The notes beneath the pieces were generated by a model. That model did not search any database and had not been told where the DNA came from. It saw nothing but the letters and a program-made list of their open reading frames with translations. Positions 49,380 through 58,279 of a DNA stretch of 64,000 bases are shown piece by piece (position 1 is the stretch's first letter; each line of letters starts with the position of its first letter). A program made the translations under genes and the position numbers. Source of the DNA: JAHJDS01 sp964569795 (lineage in GTDB: Bacteria > Desulfobacterota > Desulfarculia > Desulfarculales > JAHJDS01); assembly GCA_964569795.1 (NCBI GenBank), contig CAZMVB010000015.1, positions 1 through 64,000 on the forward strand, read 5' to 3'.

Positions 49380-50372
49380 TCACGACCGCTGGTCACCCGA
49401 CGTGGTTGACAGGCGTCTGCTCAAAAGCCGCGAGGGGTGCTTGTTTATCAGGCTCGTCAGGCCGCGCGGCAACCATATGGCGAAGAAAATGATGAACGCG
49501 CCGGAGAAGAGAGGATGGATTCGCGGCAGGTAGAGGCTGGTGATCTGGAAAAGCCCGGCCAGCAAAAACGAGCCCAGGATGGGGCCGTGCAGGGTGCCGG
49601 CCCCGCCGACGATGCACATCAGCAGCGGAAACAGACACCACTGCAGACCCAAGACATCGTCCGGCATGATCTGAAACGTGTTGTAGGCATAAAGGCATCC
49701 GGCCAGCCCGGTCAGCGCTCCGCTGATCGCCAGGGACAGGATCTTGTATCGAAGGACCGGCACCCCGCAGACCGAGGCCGCCTGCTCGTCATCCCGGATG
49801 CTGATGAGGGCCAGGCCGAACCTGGTGCGCAGAAGGCCCCACAAGACCAGGGTCGAGCCCACGGCCAGAACCAGGCCGAGGTAGTAGTAGGGGGTCAAGG
49901 AAGAATATGAACCGGACGGCAATAACAGGCCGGTGGCCCCGCCGGTGACCCGGCCGCCCTGGGTGACAATCACCCGCATGATCTCGCCCAGGCCGAGCGT
50001 GCCCAGGGCGAAGTAGTCTCCCCGCAGCTTGGACAGCAGGGGGATCCCGATCAACACCGCCAGGACGGCCGCCGCCAGGGCGGCGAAGACAAAGGCCAGG
50101 GGGTCCAGAAAACCGGTTACGCCGGCCATCCAGGAAATACCCATGGCATAGGCCCCGGTCCCGAAGAAGGCGTGCTGGCCCAGGGACACTTGACCGGTGT
50201 AACCGGCGATCAGGTTCCAGGCCTGGGCGATGGTCACGTACAAGAAGGCCTGAAAGAGAAAGGTGATGGCGTAGGAAGACTCGACGTTGACGGTCATCGG
50301 GAAGATGACGAGGAAGGCCAACAGGATGATCGATCCCAACCACTTCCACTTGAGAAAACGTCTATACACCAC
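49380..50372 (-). CDS. livM: Branched-chain-type ABC transporter permease LivM
   Basis: The 330-residue permease has about nine to ten membrane helices. LivM marks include AWNLIAGYTGQVSLGQHAFFGTGAY and SIRDDEQAASVCGVPVLRYK (the cytoplasmic loop that contacts the ATPase), then CIVGGAGTLHGPILGS. It pairs with LivH to form the channel. It follows livH by 7 bp and is separated from livK by 60 bp. Confidence 0.9.
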   Translation of the reverse strand: MVYRRFLKWKWLGSIILLAFLVIFPMTVNVESSYAITFLFQAFLYVTIAQAWNLIAGYTGQVSLGQHAFFGTGAYAMGISWMAGVTGFLDPLAFVFAALAAAVLAVLIGIPLLSKLRGDYFALGTLGLGEIMRVIVTQGGRVTGGATGLLLPSGSYSSLTPYYYLGLVLAVGSTLVLWGLLRTRFGLALISIRDDEQAASVCGVPVLRYKILSLAISGALTGLAGCLYAYNTFQIMPDDVLGLQWCLFPLLMCIVGGAGTLHGPILGSFLLAGLFQITSLYLPRIHPLFSGAFIIFFAIWLPRGLTSLINKHPSRLLSRRLSTTSGDQRS

Positions 50373-50379
50373 GCCGGCC

Positions 50380-51261
50380 TCACACGTTTCGAATTTGTTT
50401 GACGAAAAGGCCTTGGGGTCGGAACATCAGGACCAGCAGGAAGGCGCTGTAAGAAACGGCATCGGCCCAGACGCCGCTGAACAGGTAAGACCCCACCGAT
50501 TCCAGCACCCCCAACAGAATGCCTCCCGCCAGGGCCCCGAAGACGGATCCGATCCCGCCCAGGGCCACGGCGATGAGCGCCTTGAGGCTGAACAGAAATC
50601 CGAAGTGGGGGTCAAAAGGGTAAACCGCCGCGGTGGCCGTTCCGGCCAGGCCGGCCAGGCCGATGCCGATGCCAAAGGTGATCGCCCGGACCTTGTTGGG
50701 GCTGACGCCCATCAGCATGGCCGCCTCCTCGTCCTCGGTCGCCGCGCGCACCGCCTTGCCGGTCAGGGTGGTCCGCAGCCAGAGGCTCAGTCCGGTCGTG
50801 GCCGCCAGGGCCAGCCCGAACACCACCAGGCGCATCACGGAGATCTGAAGCCCCCAGAGCGGCAATCCGGCCCCGGTGTACGAGGCGCGCACCGCCCGGG
50901 TGTCGGGTGTGAACAGGACGGACATCAGGTTTTCCAAAAGGATCATCAGGCCGAAGGCGATCAACAGGGGCGCGTCCTTGCCGGTGCCGGCCACCTGCCG
51001 GAACAGGGCGAGGTAGAGCCCGAGGCCCAGGACCATGAAACCGGGCAGGACCACGACCAAGGTCAAAAAGGGGTCCATCCCGGCCAGGGTGAACAGATAA
51101 TAGGTGCCGTAGGAGGCCAGGATCATCATCGCCCCCTGGGCAATGAACAGGATCTCCATGGAGCCGAAGATCAGCGACAGACCGATGGCCGCCACCCCGT
51201 ACATCGAGCCGAACAGGACGCCGTTGATCAGCAGTTGAAAAAACACTCCGACATTGCTCAT
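50380..51261 (-). CDS. livH: Branched-chain-type ABC transporter permease LivH
   Basis: The 293-residue hydrophobic permease has LivH marks: INGVLFGSMYGVAAIGLSLIFG near the N-terminus, the loop AATEDEEAAMLMGVSPNKVRAITFGIG, and IAVALGGIGSVFGALAGGILLGVLES. It overlaps livF by 4 bp. Together with LivM it forms the membrane part of an importer for a small organic molecule. Confidence 0.9.
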   Translation of the reverse strand: MSNVGVFFQLLINGVLFGSMYGVAAIGLSLIFGSMEILFIAQGAMMILASYGTYYLFTLAGMDPFLTLVVVLPGFMVLGLGLYLALFRQVAGTGKDAPLLIAFGLMILLENLMSVLFTPDTRAVRASYTGAGLPLWGLQISVMRLVVFGLALAATTGLSLWLRTTLTGKAVRAATEDEEAAMLMGVSPNKVRAITFGIGIGLAGLAGTATAAVYPFDPHFGFLFSLKALIAVALGGIGSVFGALAGGILLGVLESVGSYLFSGVWADAVSYSAFLLVLMFRPQGLFVKQIRNV

Positions 51262-51977
51262 AGGGCCACGCCCCTGATCCCCAGAAACGCCTCCCGGACC
51301 TCTTGATCGGCCAGAAGCTCTTTGCTGGAACCGTGCAAGGTTACCTGTCCGGTGTTGATGACATAGCCCGCGTCGGACAGTTCCAGACTGCGACGCACGT
51401 TCTGCTCCACCAGCAGGATCGTGACCCCCTGGTCCCGGAGGGTGGCGACCACCTGGAACATCATCTTCACCACCAGGGGGGCCAACCCCAGGCTGGGCTC
51501 GTCGAGCATCAACAGCTTCGGCTGGCTCATCAGCGCCCGCCCGATGGCCAACATCTGCTGCTGCCCGCCGGAAAGCACTCCGGCCGGTTCGCGGAGGCGT
51601 TGATGAAGCGCCGGGAAAAGGGCCAGCACCCGGTCGAGCGATTCCCTGAACCCGGGACGAGACCGGCGGGCGTAAGCGCCCATCTCCAGGTTCTCCCGAA
51701 CCGTCATCCGGGTGAAGAGTCGGCGATCCTCGGGGACCATGGAGATGCCCAGATCGACGATGGCCTGGGGCGAAAGGGCGCTGATGTCCTGACCTTGGTA
51801 TTCGATCGTCCCGGACCGGGGCCTGATCAGACCGGCCACGGTTTTCAGAGCGGTGCTCTTGCCTGCCCCGTTGGCCCCGATCAGGGCCACAATGGAACCG
51901 GGCTCCACCGCCAGCGACACGTCCGACAGGGCCTGGGCGTCACCGTAATAGACCTCCAAATTCTCAAGGCGGAGCAT
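51258..51977 (-). CDS. livF: Branched-chain-type ABC transporter ATPase LivF
   Basis: The 239-residue ABC ATPase has Walker A GANGAGKST, signature LSGGQQQMLAIGRALM, Walker B LLMLDEPSLGLAP and the LivF-type C-terminus. It shares one base with livG upstream and overlaps livH by 4 bp, so the four transporter genes are tightly coupled. Confidence 0.93.
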   Translation of the reverse strand: MLRLENLEVYYGDAQALSDVSLAVEPGSIVALIGANGAGKSTALKTVAGLIRPRSGTIEYQGQDISALSPQAIVDLGISMVPEDRRLFTRMTVRENLEMGAYARRSRPGFRESLDRVLALFPALHQRLREPAGVLSGGQQQMLAIGRALMSQPKLLMLDEPSLGLAPLVVKMMFQVVATLRDQGVTILLVEQNVRRSLELSDAGYVINTGQVTLHGSSKELLADQEVREAFLGIRGVAL

Positions 51978-52708
51978 CAGTCCTCATCCTCACCCAGGTA
52001 GGCCTCGATGACGCGCCGATCGGCGGCCACCTCCCTGGGGACGCCGTCGGCGATCTTGTGGCCGTAGTTGATGACAATGATCCGGTCACATAGTTCGAAC
52101 ACGGCGGCCATCTTGTGTTCGACCCAGAAGACGGCCATGCCCGTGTCATGGCGTATGCGCCGGATCATCTCCAGCATGGACCGGGATTCGGCGCTGTTCA
52201 GGCCGGCCATCGGTTCGTCCAACAACAACACGATCGGGCCGGCGGCCAAGGCCCGACCGACCTCCACCAGCCGGCGCTGGACGAAGTTCAACCGCTCGGC
52301 GACAACGTCCTTTACCGGGAGCAAATCGACCAGGTCCAGACACTTCATGGCATCCAGGGTCTTGTGACCGCCCCTTATTCGGGAGCGGCCGAACTTGGCG
52401 CCAACCTGGATGTTTTCAAAGGCGGTCAGGCTGGGAAAGACCTTCACCTTCTGGAAAGTGCGGGCGATGCCGAGGTGGCAAATTTTGTGGGAGGACATGC
52501 GGGTTATGTCCCGGCCCTGGAGGCGGACGGTACCAGTGTTGGCCCGGTACACGCCCATGACGATATTGAAAAGAGTGGATTTTCCAGCCCCGTTGGGGCC
52601 GATGAGGCCGACTATTTCGCCGGGATCCACCTTGGCACTGACACTGCTGAGGACCTGCAGTCCACCGAAAGACTTATTGACATTCTCGAGTGCCAAAAGC
52701 CCGGCCAT
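51977..52708 (-). CDS. livG: Branched-chain-type ABC transporter ATPase LivG
   Basis: The 243-residue ABC ATPase has Walker A GPNGAGKST, LivG-type RMSSHKICHLGIARTFQKVKVFPSLTAFEN, an unusual signature region RLNFVQRRLVEVGRALAAGP in place of LSGGQ, and Walker B VLLLDEPMAGLN. The degenerate signature resembles LivG proteins, where YGxQRRLE is common. It is the first gene after the sigma-54-like promoter (52800-52814) and probably the promoter-proximal gene of the whole transport and mycofactocin block. Confidence 0.9.
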   Translation of the reverse strand: MAGLLALENVNKSFGGLQVLSSVSAKVDPGEIVGLIGPNGAGKSTLFNIVMGVYRANTGTVRLQGRDITRMSSHKICHLGIARTFQKVKVFPSLTAFENIQVGAKFGRSRIRGGHKTLDAMKCLDLVDLLPVKDVVAERLNFVQRRLVEVGRALAAGPIVLLLDEPMAGLNSAESRSMLEMIRRIRHDTGMAVFWVEHKMAAVFELCDRIIVINYGHKIADGVPREVAADRRVIEAYLGEDED

Positions 52709-52799
52709 TGAGTCTCCTGAGCCTGATTTCTCGGGTTCGGCCTGATCCGGGTGAGTATTCCCCCCGACGGTGATGGCCCACCTCCCCGACTCAGCAATA

Positions 52800-52814
52800 G
52801 CGAAAATGGTGCCA
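52800..52814 (-). promoter_or_regulatory. Sigma-54-type -24/-12 promoter
   Basis: On the minus strand TTGGCAC is followed by five bases and TCGC, giving the required GG-N10-GC spacing (consensus TGGCAC-N5-TTGC; one mismatch). It lies about 90 bp upstream of livG and directly downstream of an NtrC-family activator gene, which such promoters need. Confidence 0.6.
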
Positions 52815-52879
52815 AGCTACTTATTCCATGTTTTTACAATTAGTTATGTGTCGAAAGCCTGGAAGTGACCAGGGACGAG

Positions 52880-53092
52880 TGTTACTTTTAGTAACATTCT
52901 GCCCGACCCCTGCTGGATCGTTTCCCAGGGAGACGGGATCCCCATTTCGGCCATAACATCTTGTTATTTCTTGCTTAAGGCACGACCAGCCGCGGGTAGG
53001 GCCTGCCAGGCCCTGATCTTGATTATCTCCCTGTAATCAAGTCACTAGACGTCACGTTACTAATCGTAATTGTGTTTTTGAAGAGTTGTTAC
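52880..53092. promoter_or_regulatory. GTTAC palindromes: candidate activator (UAS) sites
   Basis: TGTTAC-TTTTA-GTAACA (52880-52896) is a perfect inverted repeat. GTTAC-TAATC-GTAAT (53056-53070) is a second copy with the same 5-bp spacer, and TGTTAC recurs as a half-site (53087-53092). ATAACA-TCT-TGTTAT (52953-52967) has related half-sites in the opposite arrangement. They lie roughly 80-290 bp upstream of the sigma-54-like promoter, where NtrC-type regulators bind. No gene is present in 52709-53139. Confidence 0.55.
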
Positions 53093-53139
53093 TGAAATAC
53101 CCGTGGTCTGCCATTCAGGAGGCCGTCACGCAAAATTCC

Positions 53140-54525
53140 TTACGGCGCCTGACCTAAACCAAAGCGCTGCATGCGTTCGTAGAGTGATTTACGGGAAATG
53201 CCGAGCGCCTTGGCCGTCAGGGAGCGGTTGCCGTCGAAGAGCTCCAAGGTCTTTTGAATGAGTTCCTTTTCGACTTGGCGCATCTTCATCCCCCCGTCGG
53301 GTAGCCGGCCGATACAACCAGTGAAGCCGGCTTCTTCTGGGCGATAGGCCTGGCGAATCTTGGCTGACAGGTCCGACAAACCTATCTTGTCGCTTTGCCC
53401 CAGGATGACTTGACGATGGATTTCGTTGCTCAGTTCCCTTACGTTGCCGGGCCAATCATAGGCCATCAAGGCGTCCAAGGCATCACTGGTCACCCCTATG
53501 GGAGGCCGATGGTGCTGTTCGGTGGCGGACTTCAGAAAGTGATCCACCAGCAGGGGTATGTCTTCCACCCGGTCGCGCAAGGGAGGGATATTGATCTGGA
53601 TCACCTGGAGTCGAAAATAGAGGTCCGGTAGAAAGCGTCCCGCATTCACCTCTTGTTCCAGGTCACGGTTGGTGGCGGCGATAACCCGGGTGTCGACTCG
53701 GCGCGCGGTGAACGATCCGACCGGTTCGAATGTCTTTTCCTGCAGGAAACGAAGCAGCTTGGACTGCAGGGTCAGGCTCATGTGCCCCACCTCGTCCAAA
53801 AACAACGTGCCCCGGTTGGCCGCCTCCAGCCGTCCGATCCGGTTTGTTTCGGCCCCGGTGAAGGCTCCCTTGACATAACCGAACAATTCGGACTCCAACA
53901 AAGACTCGGACAGGGCCGCGCAGTCGATGCAGATGAAAGGGGCCTCTCTTCGGGAGCTGTTGTAGTGGATGGCCTTGGTGAACATCTCCTTGCCGGTGCC
54001 GGTCTCACCGGTGATCAGGACCGTGGCCTCGGTGGGCGCCACCGCCTGAACAATGTTGAAAACCTCCTGCATCGGCGGACTCTTGCCCACGATGTTGTGG
54101 AAGCCGTAGCGACTGGCAACCTCATACCTGAGGGCGGTCAGTTCGGCCTCCCGTTCCCTTTCCCGGAGGGCCTTGCTGAGCATCAACAGGAGTTCGTCCG
54201 GATTGAGGGGCTTGACCAGGTAATCATAGACCCCCTCCTTCATCGCCTCGACGCTGGACTCGATGGTGCCGTGGGCGGTCATGATGATCAGCAGCACCCG
54301 GGGATCGATGCCCTTCAGTCGGCGGTACAGCTCCAGGCCGTCCATGCCGGGCATCTTCAGGTCGGCCAACACCATGTCGAACCCCGGGCCCTTGGCGAAG
54401 GCCCTTTCCGCCGCGGCGCCGTCGCGGGCGGTGGCCACCTCGTAACCGTCTTCCTGCAAAAAGGCCTGCAGGGCCTTCAAGGTGCTGACGCTGTCGTCAA
54501 CCACCAGGATACGGTGCTGACTCAT
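53140..54525 (-). CDS. NtrC-family sigma-54-dependent response regulator
   Basis: The 461-residue product has a receiver domain (phospho-acceptor D55 in MVLADLKMPG), an AAA+ domain with Walker A GETGTGKE and the sigma-54 contact loop GAFTGA, and a C-terminal Fis-type helix-turn-helix (NRSLTAKALGISRKSLYERM). It activates sigma-54 RNA polymerase when phosphorylated. It overlaps the kinase gene by 4 bp. Downstream of its stop lie the palindromes and sigma-54-like promoter before livG, so that operon is the likely target. Confidence 0.93.
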   Translation of the reverse strand: MSQHRILVVDDSVSTLKALQAFLQEDGYEVATARDGAAAERAFAKGPGFDMVLADLKMPGMDGLELYRRLKGIDPRVLLIIMTAHGTIESSVEAMKEGVYDYLVKPLNPDELLLMLSKALREREREAELTALRYEVASRYGFHNIVGKSPPMQEVFNIVQAVAPTEATVLITGETGTGKEMFTKAIHYNSSRREAPFICIDCAALSESLLESELFGYVKGAFTGAETNRIGRLEAANRGTLFLDEVGHMSLTLQSKLLRFLQEKTFEPVGSFTARRVDTRVIAATNRDLEQEVNAGRFLPDLYFRLQVIQINIPPLRDRVEDIPLLVDHFLKSATEQHHRPPIGVTSDALDALMAYDWPGNVRELSNEIHRQVILGQSDKIGLSDLSAKIRQAYRPEEAGFTGCIGRLPDGGMKMRQVEKELIQKTLELFDGNRSLTAKALGISRKSLYERMQRFGLGQAP

Positions 54526-56366
54526 GGATTGTCCTCACCGCCACCGGCGGGTTCGGGGTGACTCAAGGGGAGAAAGATCATCACCGTGGTCCCCCGGCCG
54601 GGCGTTGATTCAACCCCGATCGAGCCGCCGTGGGCCTCGACGATGCCCCGGGTGAGAGACAGGCCCAGGCCGGTGCCTTGATCCTTGGTGGTGAAAAAGG
54701 GGTCGAAAATATTGCGCAGGCTTTCCCGGGACACGCCGGCGCCGCTGTCGGCCACCTGGATCTCGACCTGCCGTCCGTTGCGGCCGTCTTCCAGAGCCAC
54801 GGACAACGAGGTGGACACGGTCAATCTGCCTCCGCCGGGCATGGCCTCCAAGGCGTTGGAGATGATGTTCATCACCGCCCGCTCCATCTGGAACGGGTCG
54901 ATCATGACCGCCGGCAGGTCCGGGTCAAGCCGCTTCTCCAGGTTCACCCCGCCCTCCGCTATCCGGGGTCCGGTTGTCTGGAGTATGTCCTCGACGAACT
55001 GGCTGACATCCATCTTGGTCAATCTGGGGGGAGGTTGTCTGGCGTAGCTTAAAAAATTGGCCACGAAATCTTCCAGGTGAGAGATTTCCTGGTAGATCAA
55101 CTTTACCAACTCGTCTGACTCCCGACTCCCGACTCTTTTTCGTCGCAGCACTTCGGCGGCCATCTTCATGGCATTGAGCGGGTTTCGAATCTCATGGGCC
55201 ACGCCGGTGGCCAACCGCCCCAGTGAGGCCAGTTTGGCGGATTTCAGCAATTCTTCCTGGATTCGACGAAGATTTTTGACCATGTGATTAAACGACATGG
55301 TCAGCGACCCCAGTTCATCCTTGGAAACCGGCTCAATCTGCTTGGGCAAGCGCCCCTCGGAGATCACGGTGGTGGCCTGGGCCAGCTTCTTGATGGGTCG
55401 CACGAATCGTAACGAGAATATTGTCCCCGCCCCCAGGGCCAGCGATACGGCCAGCAAGACCACCCAGCCGACCCGGTCCTTGATGACATCCACCCGTTCG
55501 GTGAACTCGCTTACCGGCAGGGTGACGGCCACGATCCAACCGTTGGCCTTGATGGGGGTGTAGGCCACTATTTTCCGGCCCCGGTAGCGGTAGGAGGCCA
55601 TGCCCTGGCGCTTGACGAGCATCGTTCTGATCAGTTTGGCCACCGAGGGCAGACCCAATTGCACCGCTGTTTTGCCCAGGTAACCGGGCTCCGGGTGGAC
55701 GCGAACCACTCCCTGGTTATCGACCACAAAGGCGTATCCCTTCCGGCCGACACGTTGGGACAGAATGCGCCGCGAAAGCCGGTCCAAGTCCAATTCCAAG
55801 ACCACCACGCCGGACATCTTCTTCCACACATCAAATAGTGGCCGAGCCAGCCTGATAACCCGATGACCCCCTGGTGAGAGGGCAATGATTGACGAGACAT
55901 TCGCGCGTGGATTGCCGTGAGACAGCTGTTTCAGGGGCAATGGAGGTCTCAAGAATCCACGCCCGGCATTCTTTCGGGCTTGAGTAATGTTGACCACCTC
56001 TCGGCCTTTGGGGTCCACATAGGCTATGCGGTAGTACAGCGGGGACTTGCGGGCGATTTCCAGGAAGAATTTCTCCACCTTTTTACGGTTTATCTCGGCC
56101 TCGGAAAACAGATTGTAGAAGCGATTGTAATAGTAGCTCGAGATAGCCGGCAAGACGGAAATAATTCCCAGGTCGGTCCTGGCCGTCTGGAGATTCTGGG
56201 TAGTCCGCTCGGCTATCTCCCGGGCCAGGTTAATTTGAGCTTGGTTCAGGAGACGGGTGACGATTCCCTCAGCCGCCTGGTAGGCCATCAGGCCGGTGGC
56301 CAGCACTGGAAACACCACCAAGGGGATCACGATCAGCATCAACTTGGTGGTGATGCCCAGCTTCAT
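54522..56366 (-). CDS. Membrane histidine kinase with double-Cache sensor
   Basis: The 614-residue product has TM1 (about 9-29), a large periplasmic dCache-like sensor (about 35-275), TM2 (about 290-310), HAMP, HisKA with the phospho-accepting His in ATGVAHEIRNPLNAMKM, and an HATPase with DSGAGV and GTGLGLSLTRGIVEAHGG. dCache domains commonly bind amino acids, organic acids or amines directly. The gene is sandwiched by 4-bp overlaps between a solute-binding protein and the NtrC-type regulator, forming a three-gene sensory unit. Confidence 0.9.
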   Translation of the reverse strand: MKLGITTKLMLIVIPLVVFPVLATGLMAYQAAEGIVTRLLNQAQINLAREIAERTTQNLQTARTDLGIISVLPAISSYYYNRFYNLFSEAEINRKKVEKFFLEIARKSPLYYRIAYVDPKGREVVNITQARKNAGRGFLRPPLPLKQLSHGNPRANVSSIIALSPGGHRVIRLARPLFDVWKKMSGVVVLELDLDRLSRRILSQRVGRKGYAFVVDNQGVVRVHPEPGYLGKTAVQLGLPSVAKLIRTMLVKRQGMASYRYRGRKIVAYTPIKANGWIVAVTLPVSEFTERVDVIKDRVGWVVLLAVSLALGAGTIFSLRFVRPIKKLAQATTVISEGRLPKQIEPVSKDELGSLTMSFNHMVKNLRRIQEELLKSAKLASLGRLATGVAHEIRNPLNAMKMAAEVLRRKRVGSRESDELVKLIYQEISHLEDFVANFLSYARQPPPRLTKMDVSQFVEDILQTTGPRIAEGGVNLEKRLDPDLPAVMIDPFQMERAVMNIISNALEAMPGGGRLTVSTSLSVALEDGRNGRQVEIQVADSGAGVSRESLRNIFDPFFTTKDQGTGLGLSLTRGIVEAHGGSIGVESTPGRGTTVMIFLPLSHPEPAGGGEDNP

Positions 56367-57931
56367 TGAGCCCGCCCTTCACTCCCCGGCCCGGCCGTCG
56401 AACGTCCGGTGCCAAAAATACGGCGGGACAAGTCGTCCCAATGGGCCTCAGCCAGAGTAAATCCAAACAACATGCCTGAGGGATGGAGTTGGATTTTCAG
56501 GTGCCGGTCCAGTCCAAAGGTCTGGACCCGTTGGGCAGTATATATGCCATAGGCCTCTTGAAGCACTTGAGCCTGCAGGCGGAATAGTTTTCGGCGCCTC
56601 TGATGGTGGTCGGCCTCGAAAACAAAGGAACGATAGAGCCGATCAAAGGCAGGATCGCGCATGATGGAGTAGGGCGAGCCGGAGTAAAAAATGACCGCAG
56701 GGCTGAAGAAGGCGTCCAGGGTGGGGTTGGGGGTGAGCCAAACCACCATGTCACCGTCGAACTTGGGCCGGCCGTATTTCAGCTTGGGCAGGACCGTCTG
56801 GCGCAGGTATTCCAGTCGCGGCACGACGGTGATCGACAGATCCACCCCGACCATCCTCAACTGGGCCTTGATGGCCTTGATCATATACTGGGTGTCGTCC
56901 GACGCCAGGACCCTGACCTTGATTCGCCGTTTGTGGCCGGCCTCGGCCAGGAGGCGCCTGGCCTTGGCCGGATCAAAAGGATAGGGGCGCAGGTTCGGGT
57001 TATAGTCGCGTTCCAAGGGGTTGGTCATGGTCGAGACCTGGATGGAGTTGCCCTTGTCCACGTATTCGATCAAGTGCCGCTTGTTGACGGCGTAGTTCAT
57101 CGCTCGCCGGACCCGCCGGTCGGCAAAAGGGCTGTCAAAGTTTTTCATGGCCGCCCAGAAGACCGAGGCCACATGCCTTTTCAAGACGCGGGTGCGGCGC
57201 GCGGCCATCACGGTCAACGTGTCCTTGCCCGGCAGCTTGGTCAGGAGATCGACCTGGCCCGTCAGCAGCGCCTCTACTTGTCGTCTGGGGGTTATGAACA
57301 AGAACGAAACGTCTTGAATTCGGGGGAACCCGTCACGCCAATAGTTTGGATTTCGAGTCAACCTGATGCGCTGCCCCTTGTCCCAACTCACGAAGCGATA
57401 CGGTCCGGTGCCCACCGGGTGAGCGGACAGTCCCTTGTCGCCATATCTTTTTGTGTACTTGGGCGGCACGATCTTGAAGAAGGTGGGCAGCGTGAAAGGC
57501 AGGCGGGCGTCCGGCCGCCCGGTCACCAGGTCAACCACGTCCGGCCCGACAATCTCGCCGTGGAGGTCAGGATGGAACAGCCAGGAGTTGGCCGATTTGG
57601 GTCGGCGGTGGAGCTGTCTCTCAAGGCTGTATTGAACGGCGCGGGCGTGGAGGGGCTCGCCATTGTGAAACCGGACCCCCCGGCGCAACCAGAAACGAAA
57701 GCGGGTGGGCGACAACTGCTTCCATTTGACGGCCAACCTGGGGATCAGCTGGCCCCGGGTGTTGTAGTCGATCAACCCCTCATAGATCTGGCTGATTACG
57801 ACATCGGAGTCCGGGTCGAAAGAGCGGTGGGGATTGAGGGTCAAGGGATCAGCCGACGAGTCCACGATACGCAGTTCCCTTGGGCCGGCCAGGCCCGACG
57901 AGCCAGGGAAACTGAAGTCGTAAATCGACAT
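56363..57931 (-). CDS. Family 5 solute-binding protein without signal peptide
   Basis: The 522-residue product shows the SBP_bac_5 fold used for peptides, nickel and opines: LTLNPHRSFDPDSDVVISQIYEGLIDYN, GVRFHNGEPLHARAVQYSLER, GTGPYRFVSWDKGQRIRLTRNPNYW, and FDPAKARRLLAEAGH. Unusually, nothing like a signal peptide or lipobox precedes it. TAG and TGA lie in frame just upstream of the ATG (as TAG TGA GTA AGG CCC ATG), so the start cannot be moved. No ABC permease genes are attached. Instead it is coupled by 4 bp to a histidine kinase, suggesting a sensory rather than a transport role, or a recent loss of the leader. Confidence 0.82.
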   Translation of the reverse strand: MSIYDFSFPGSSGLAGPRELRIVDSSADPLTLNPHRSFDPDSDVVISQIYEGLIDYNTRGQLIPRLAVKWKQLSPTRFRFWLRRGVRFHNGEPLHARAVQYSLERQLHRRPKSANSWLFHPDLHGEIVGPDVVDLVTGRPDARLPFTLPTFFKIVPPKYTKRYGDKGLSAHPVGTGPYRFVSWDKGQRIRLTRNPNYWRDGFPRIQDVSFLFITPRRQVEALLTGQVDLLTKLPGKDTLTVMAARRTRVLKRHVASVFWAAMKNFDSPFADRRVRRAMNYAVNKRHLIEYVDKGNSIQVSTMTNPLERDYNPNLRPYPFDPAKARRLLAEAGHKRRIKVRVLASDDTQYMIKAIKAQLRMVGVDLSITVVPRLEYLRQTVLPKLKYGRPKFDGDMVVWLTPNPTLDAFFSPAVIFYSGSPYSIMRDPAFDRLYRSFVFEADHHQRRRKLFRLQAQVLQEAYGIYTAQRVQTFGLDRHLKIQLHPSGMLFGFTLAEAHWDDLSRRIFGTGRSTAGPGSEGRAQ

Positions 57932-58279
57932 GGGCCTTACTCACTAGGCGGTTGACCCGGATTATTCATGAAGGTTCGTGACGCGGCGATTTTCCGGGCC
58001 GTGTCGTAGCTGGTCGAGTGCACCGGCGCGCCGCTCACATTTACCAAATCACCACCGCTTCGTTTTTGTCAACTGCATTTCGACCGGGCAAAATCGACCC
58101 CGGCCGCTCCGGAAAACGAAAAAATCGCTCGACGGCCCCGGTTCAAGAGCCGGCTGGACTGTGGTAACATGTCCCCATCAGCCGGGGATCCGTCGGGGCG
58201 CTGCTCCGACAGGCGACTGGTTCAGGGGTAACCCCGCTCGAGGTCGCGGGCGGCCGGACCTCTCTACTGAGAACTTCGA
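57932..58279. promoter_or_regulatory. Divergent intergenic region with stem-loop-rich leader
   Basis: 348 bp without a gene. On the minus strand TTGACA (58072-58067) may serve the binding-protein gene, though no good -10 follows. On the plus strand, before the radical SAM gene, several helices are possible: GTCGGGGC-GCT-GCTCCGAC (58192-58210), GGGG-TAA-CCCC (58225-58235), and CGAC/GTCG enclosing the latter (58214-58246). The series could be a regulatory leader; no known riboswitch is recognised. Confidence 0.35.

Noticed and set aside
52953..52967. ATAACA-TCT-TGTTAT as a same-type regulator site
   Set aside because: It is a perfect palindrome, but its half-sites point the opposite way and the spacer is 3, so it is only noted and not counted as a copy of the GTTAC-N5-GTAAC site.
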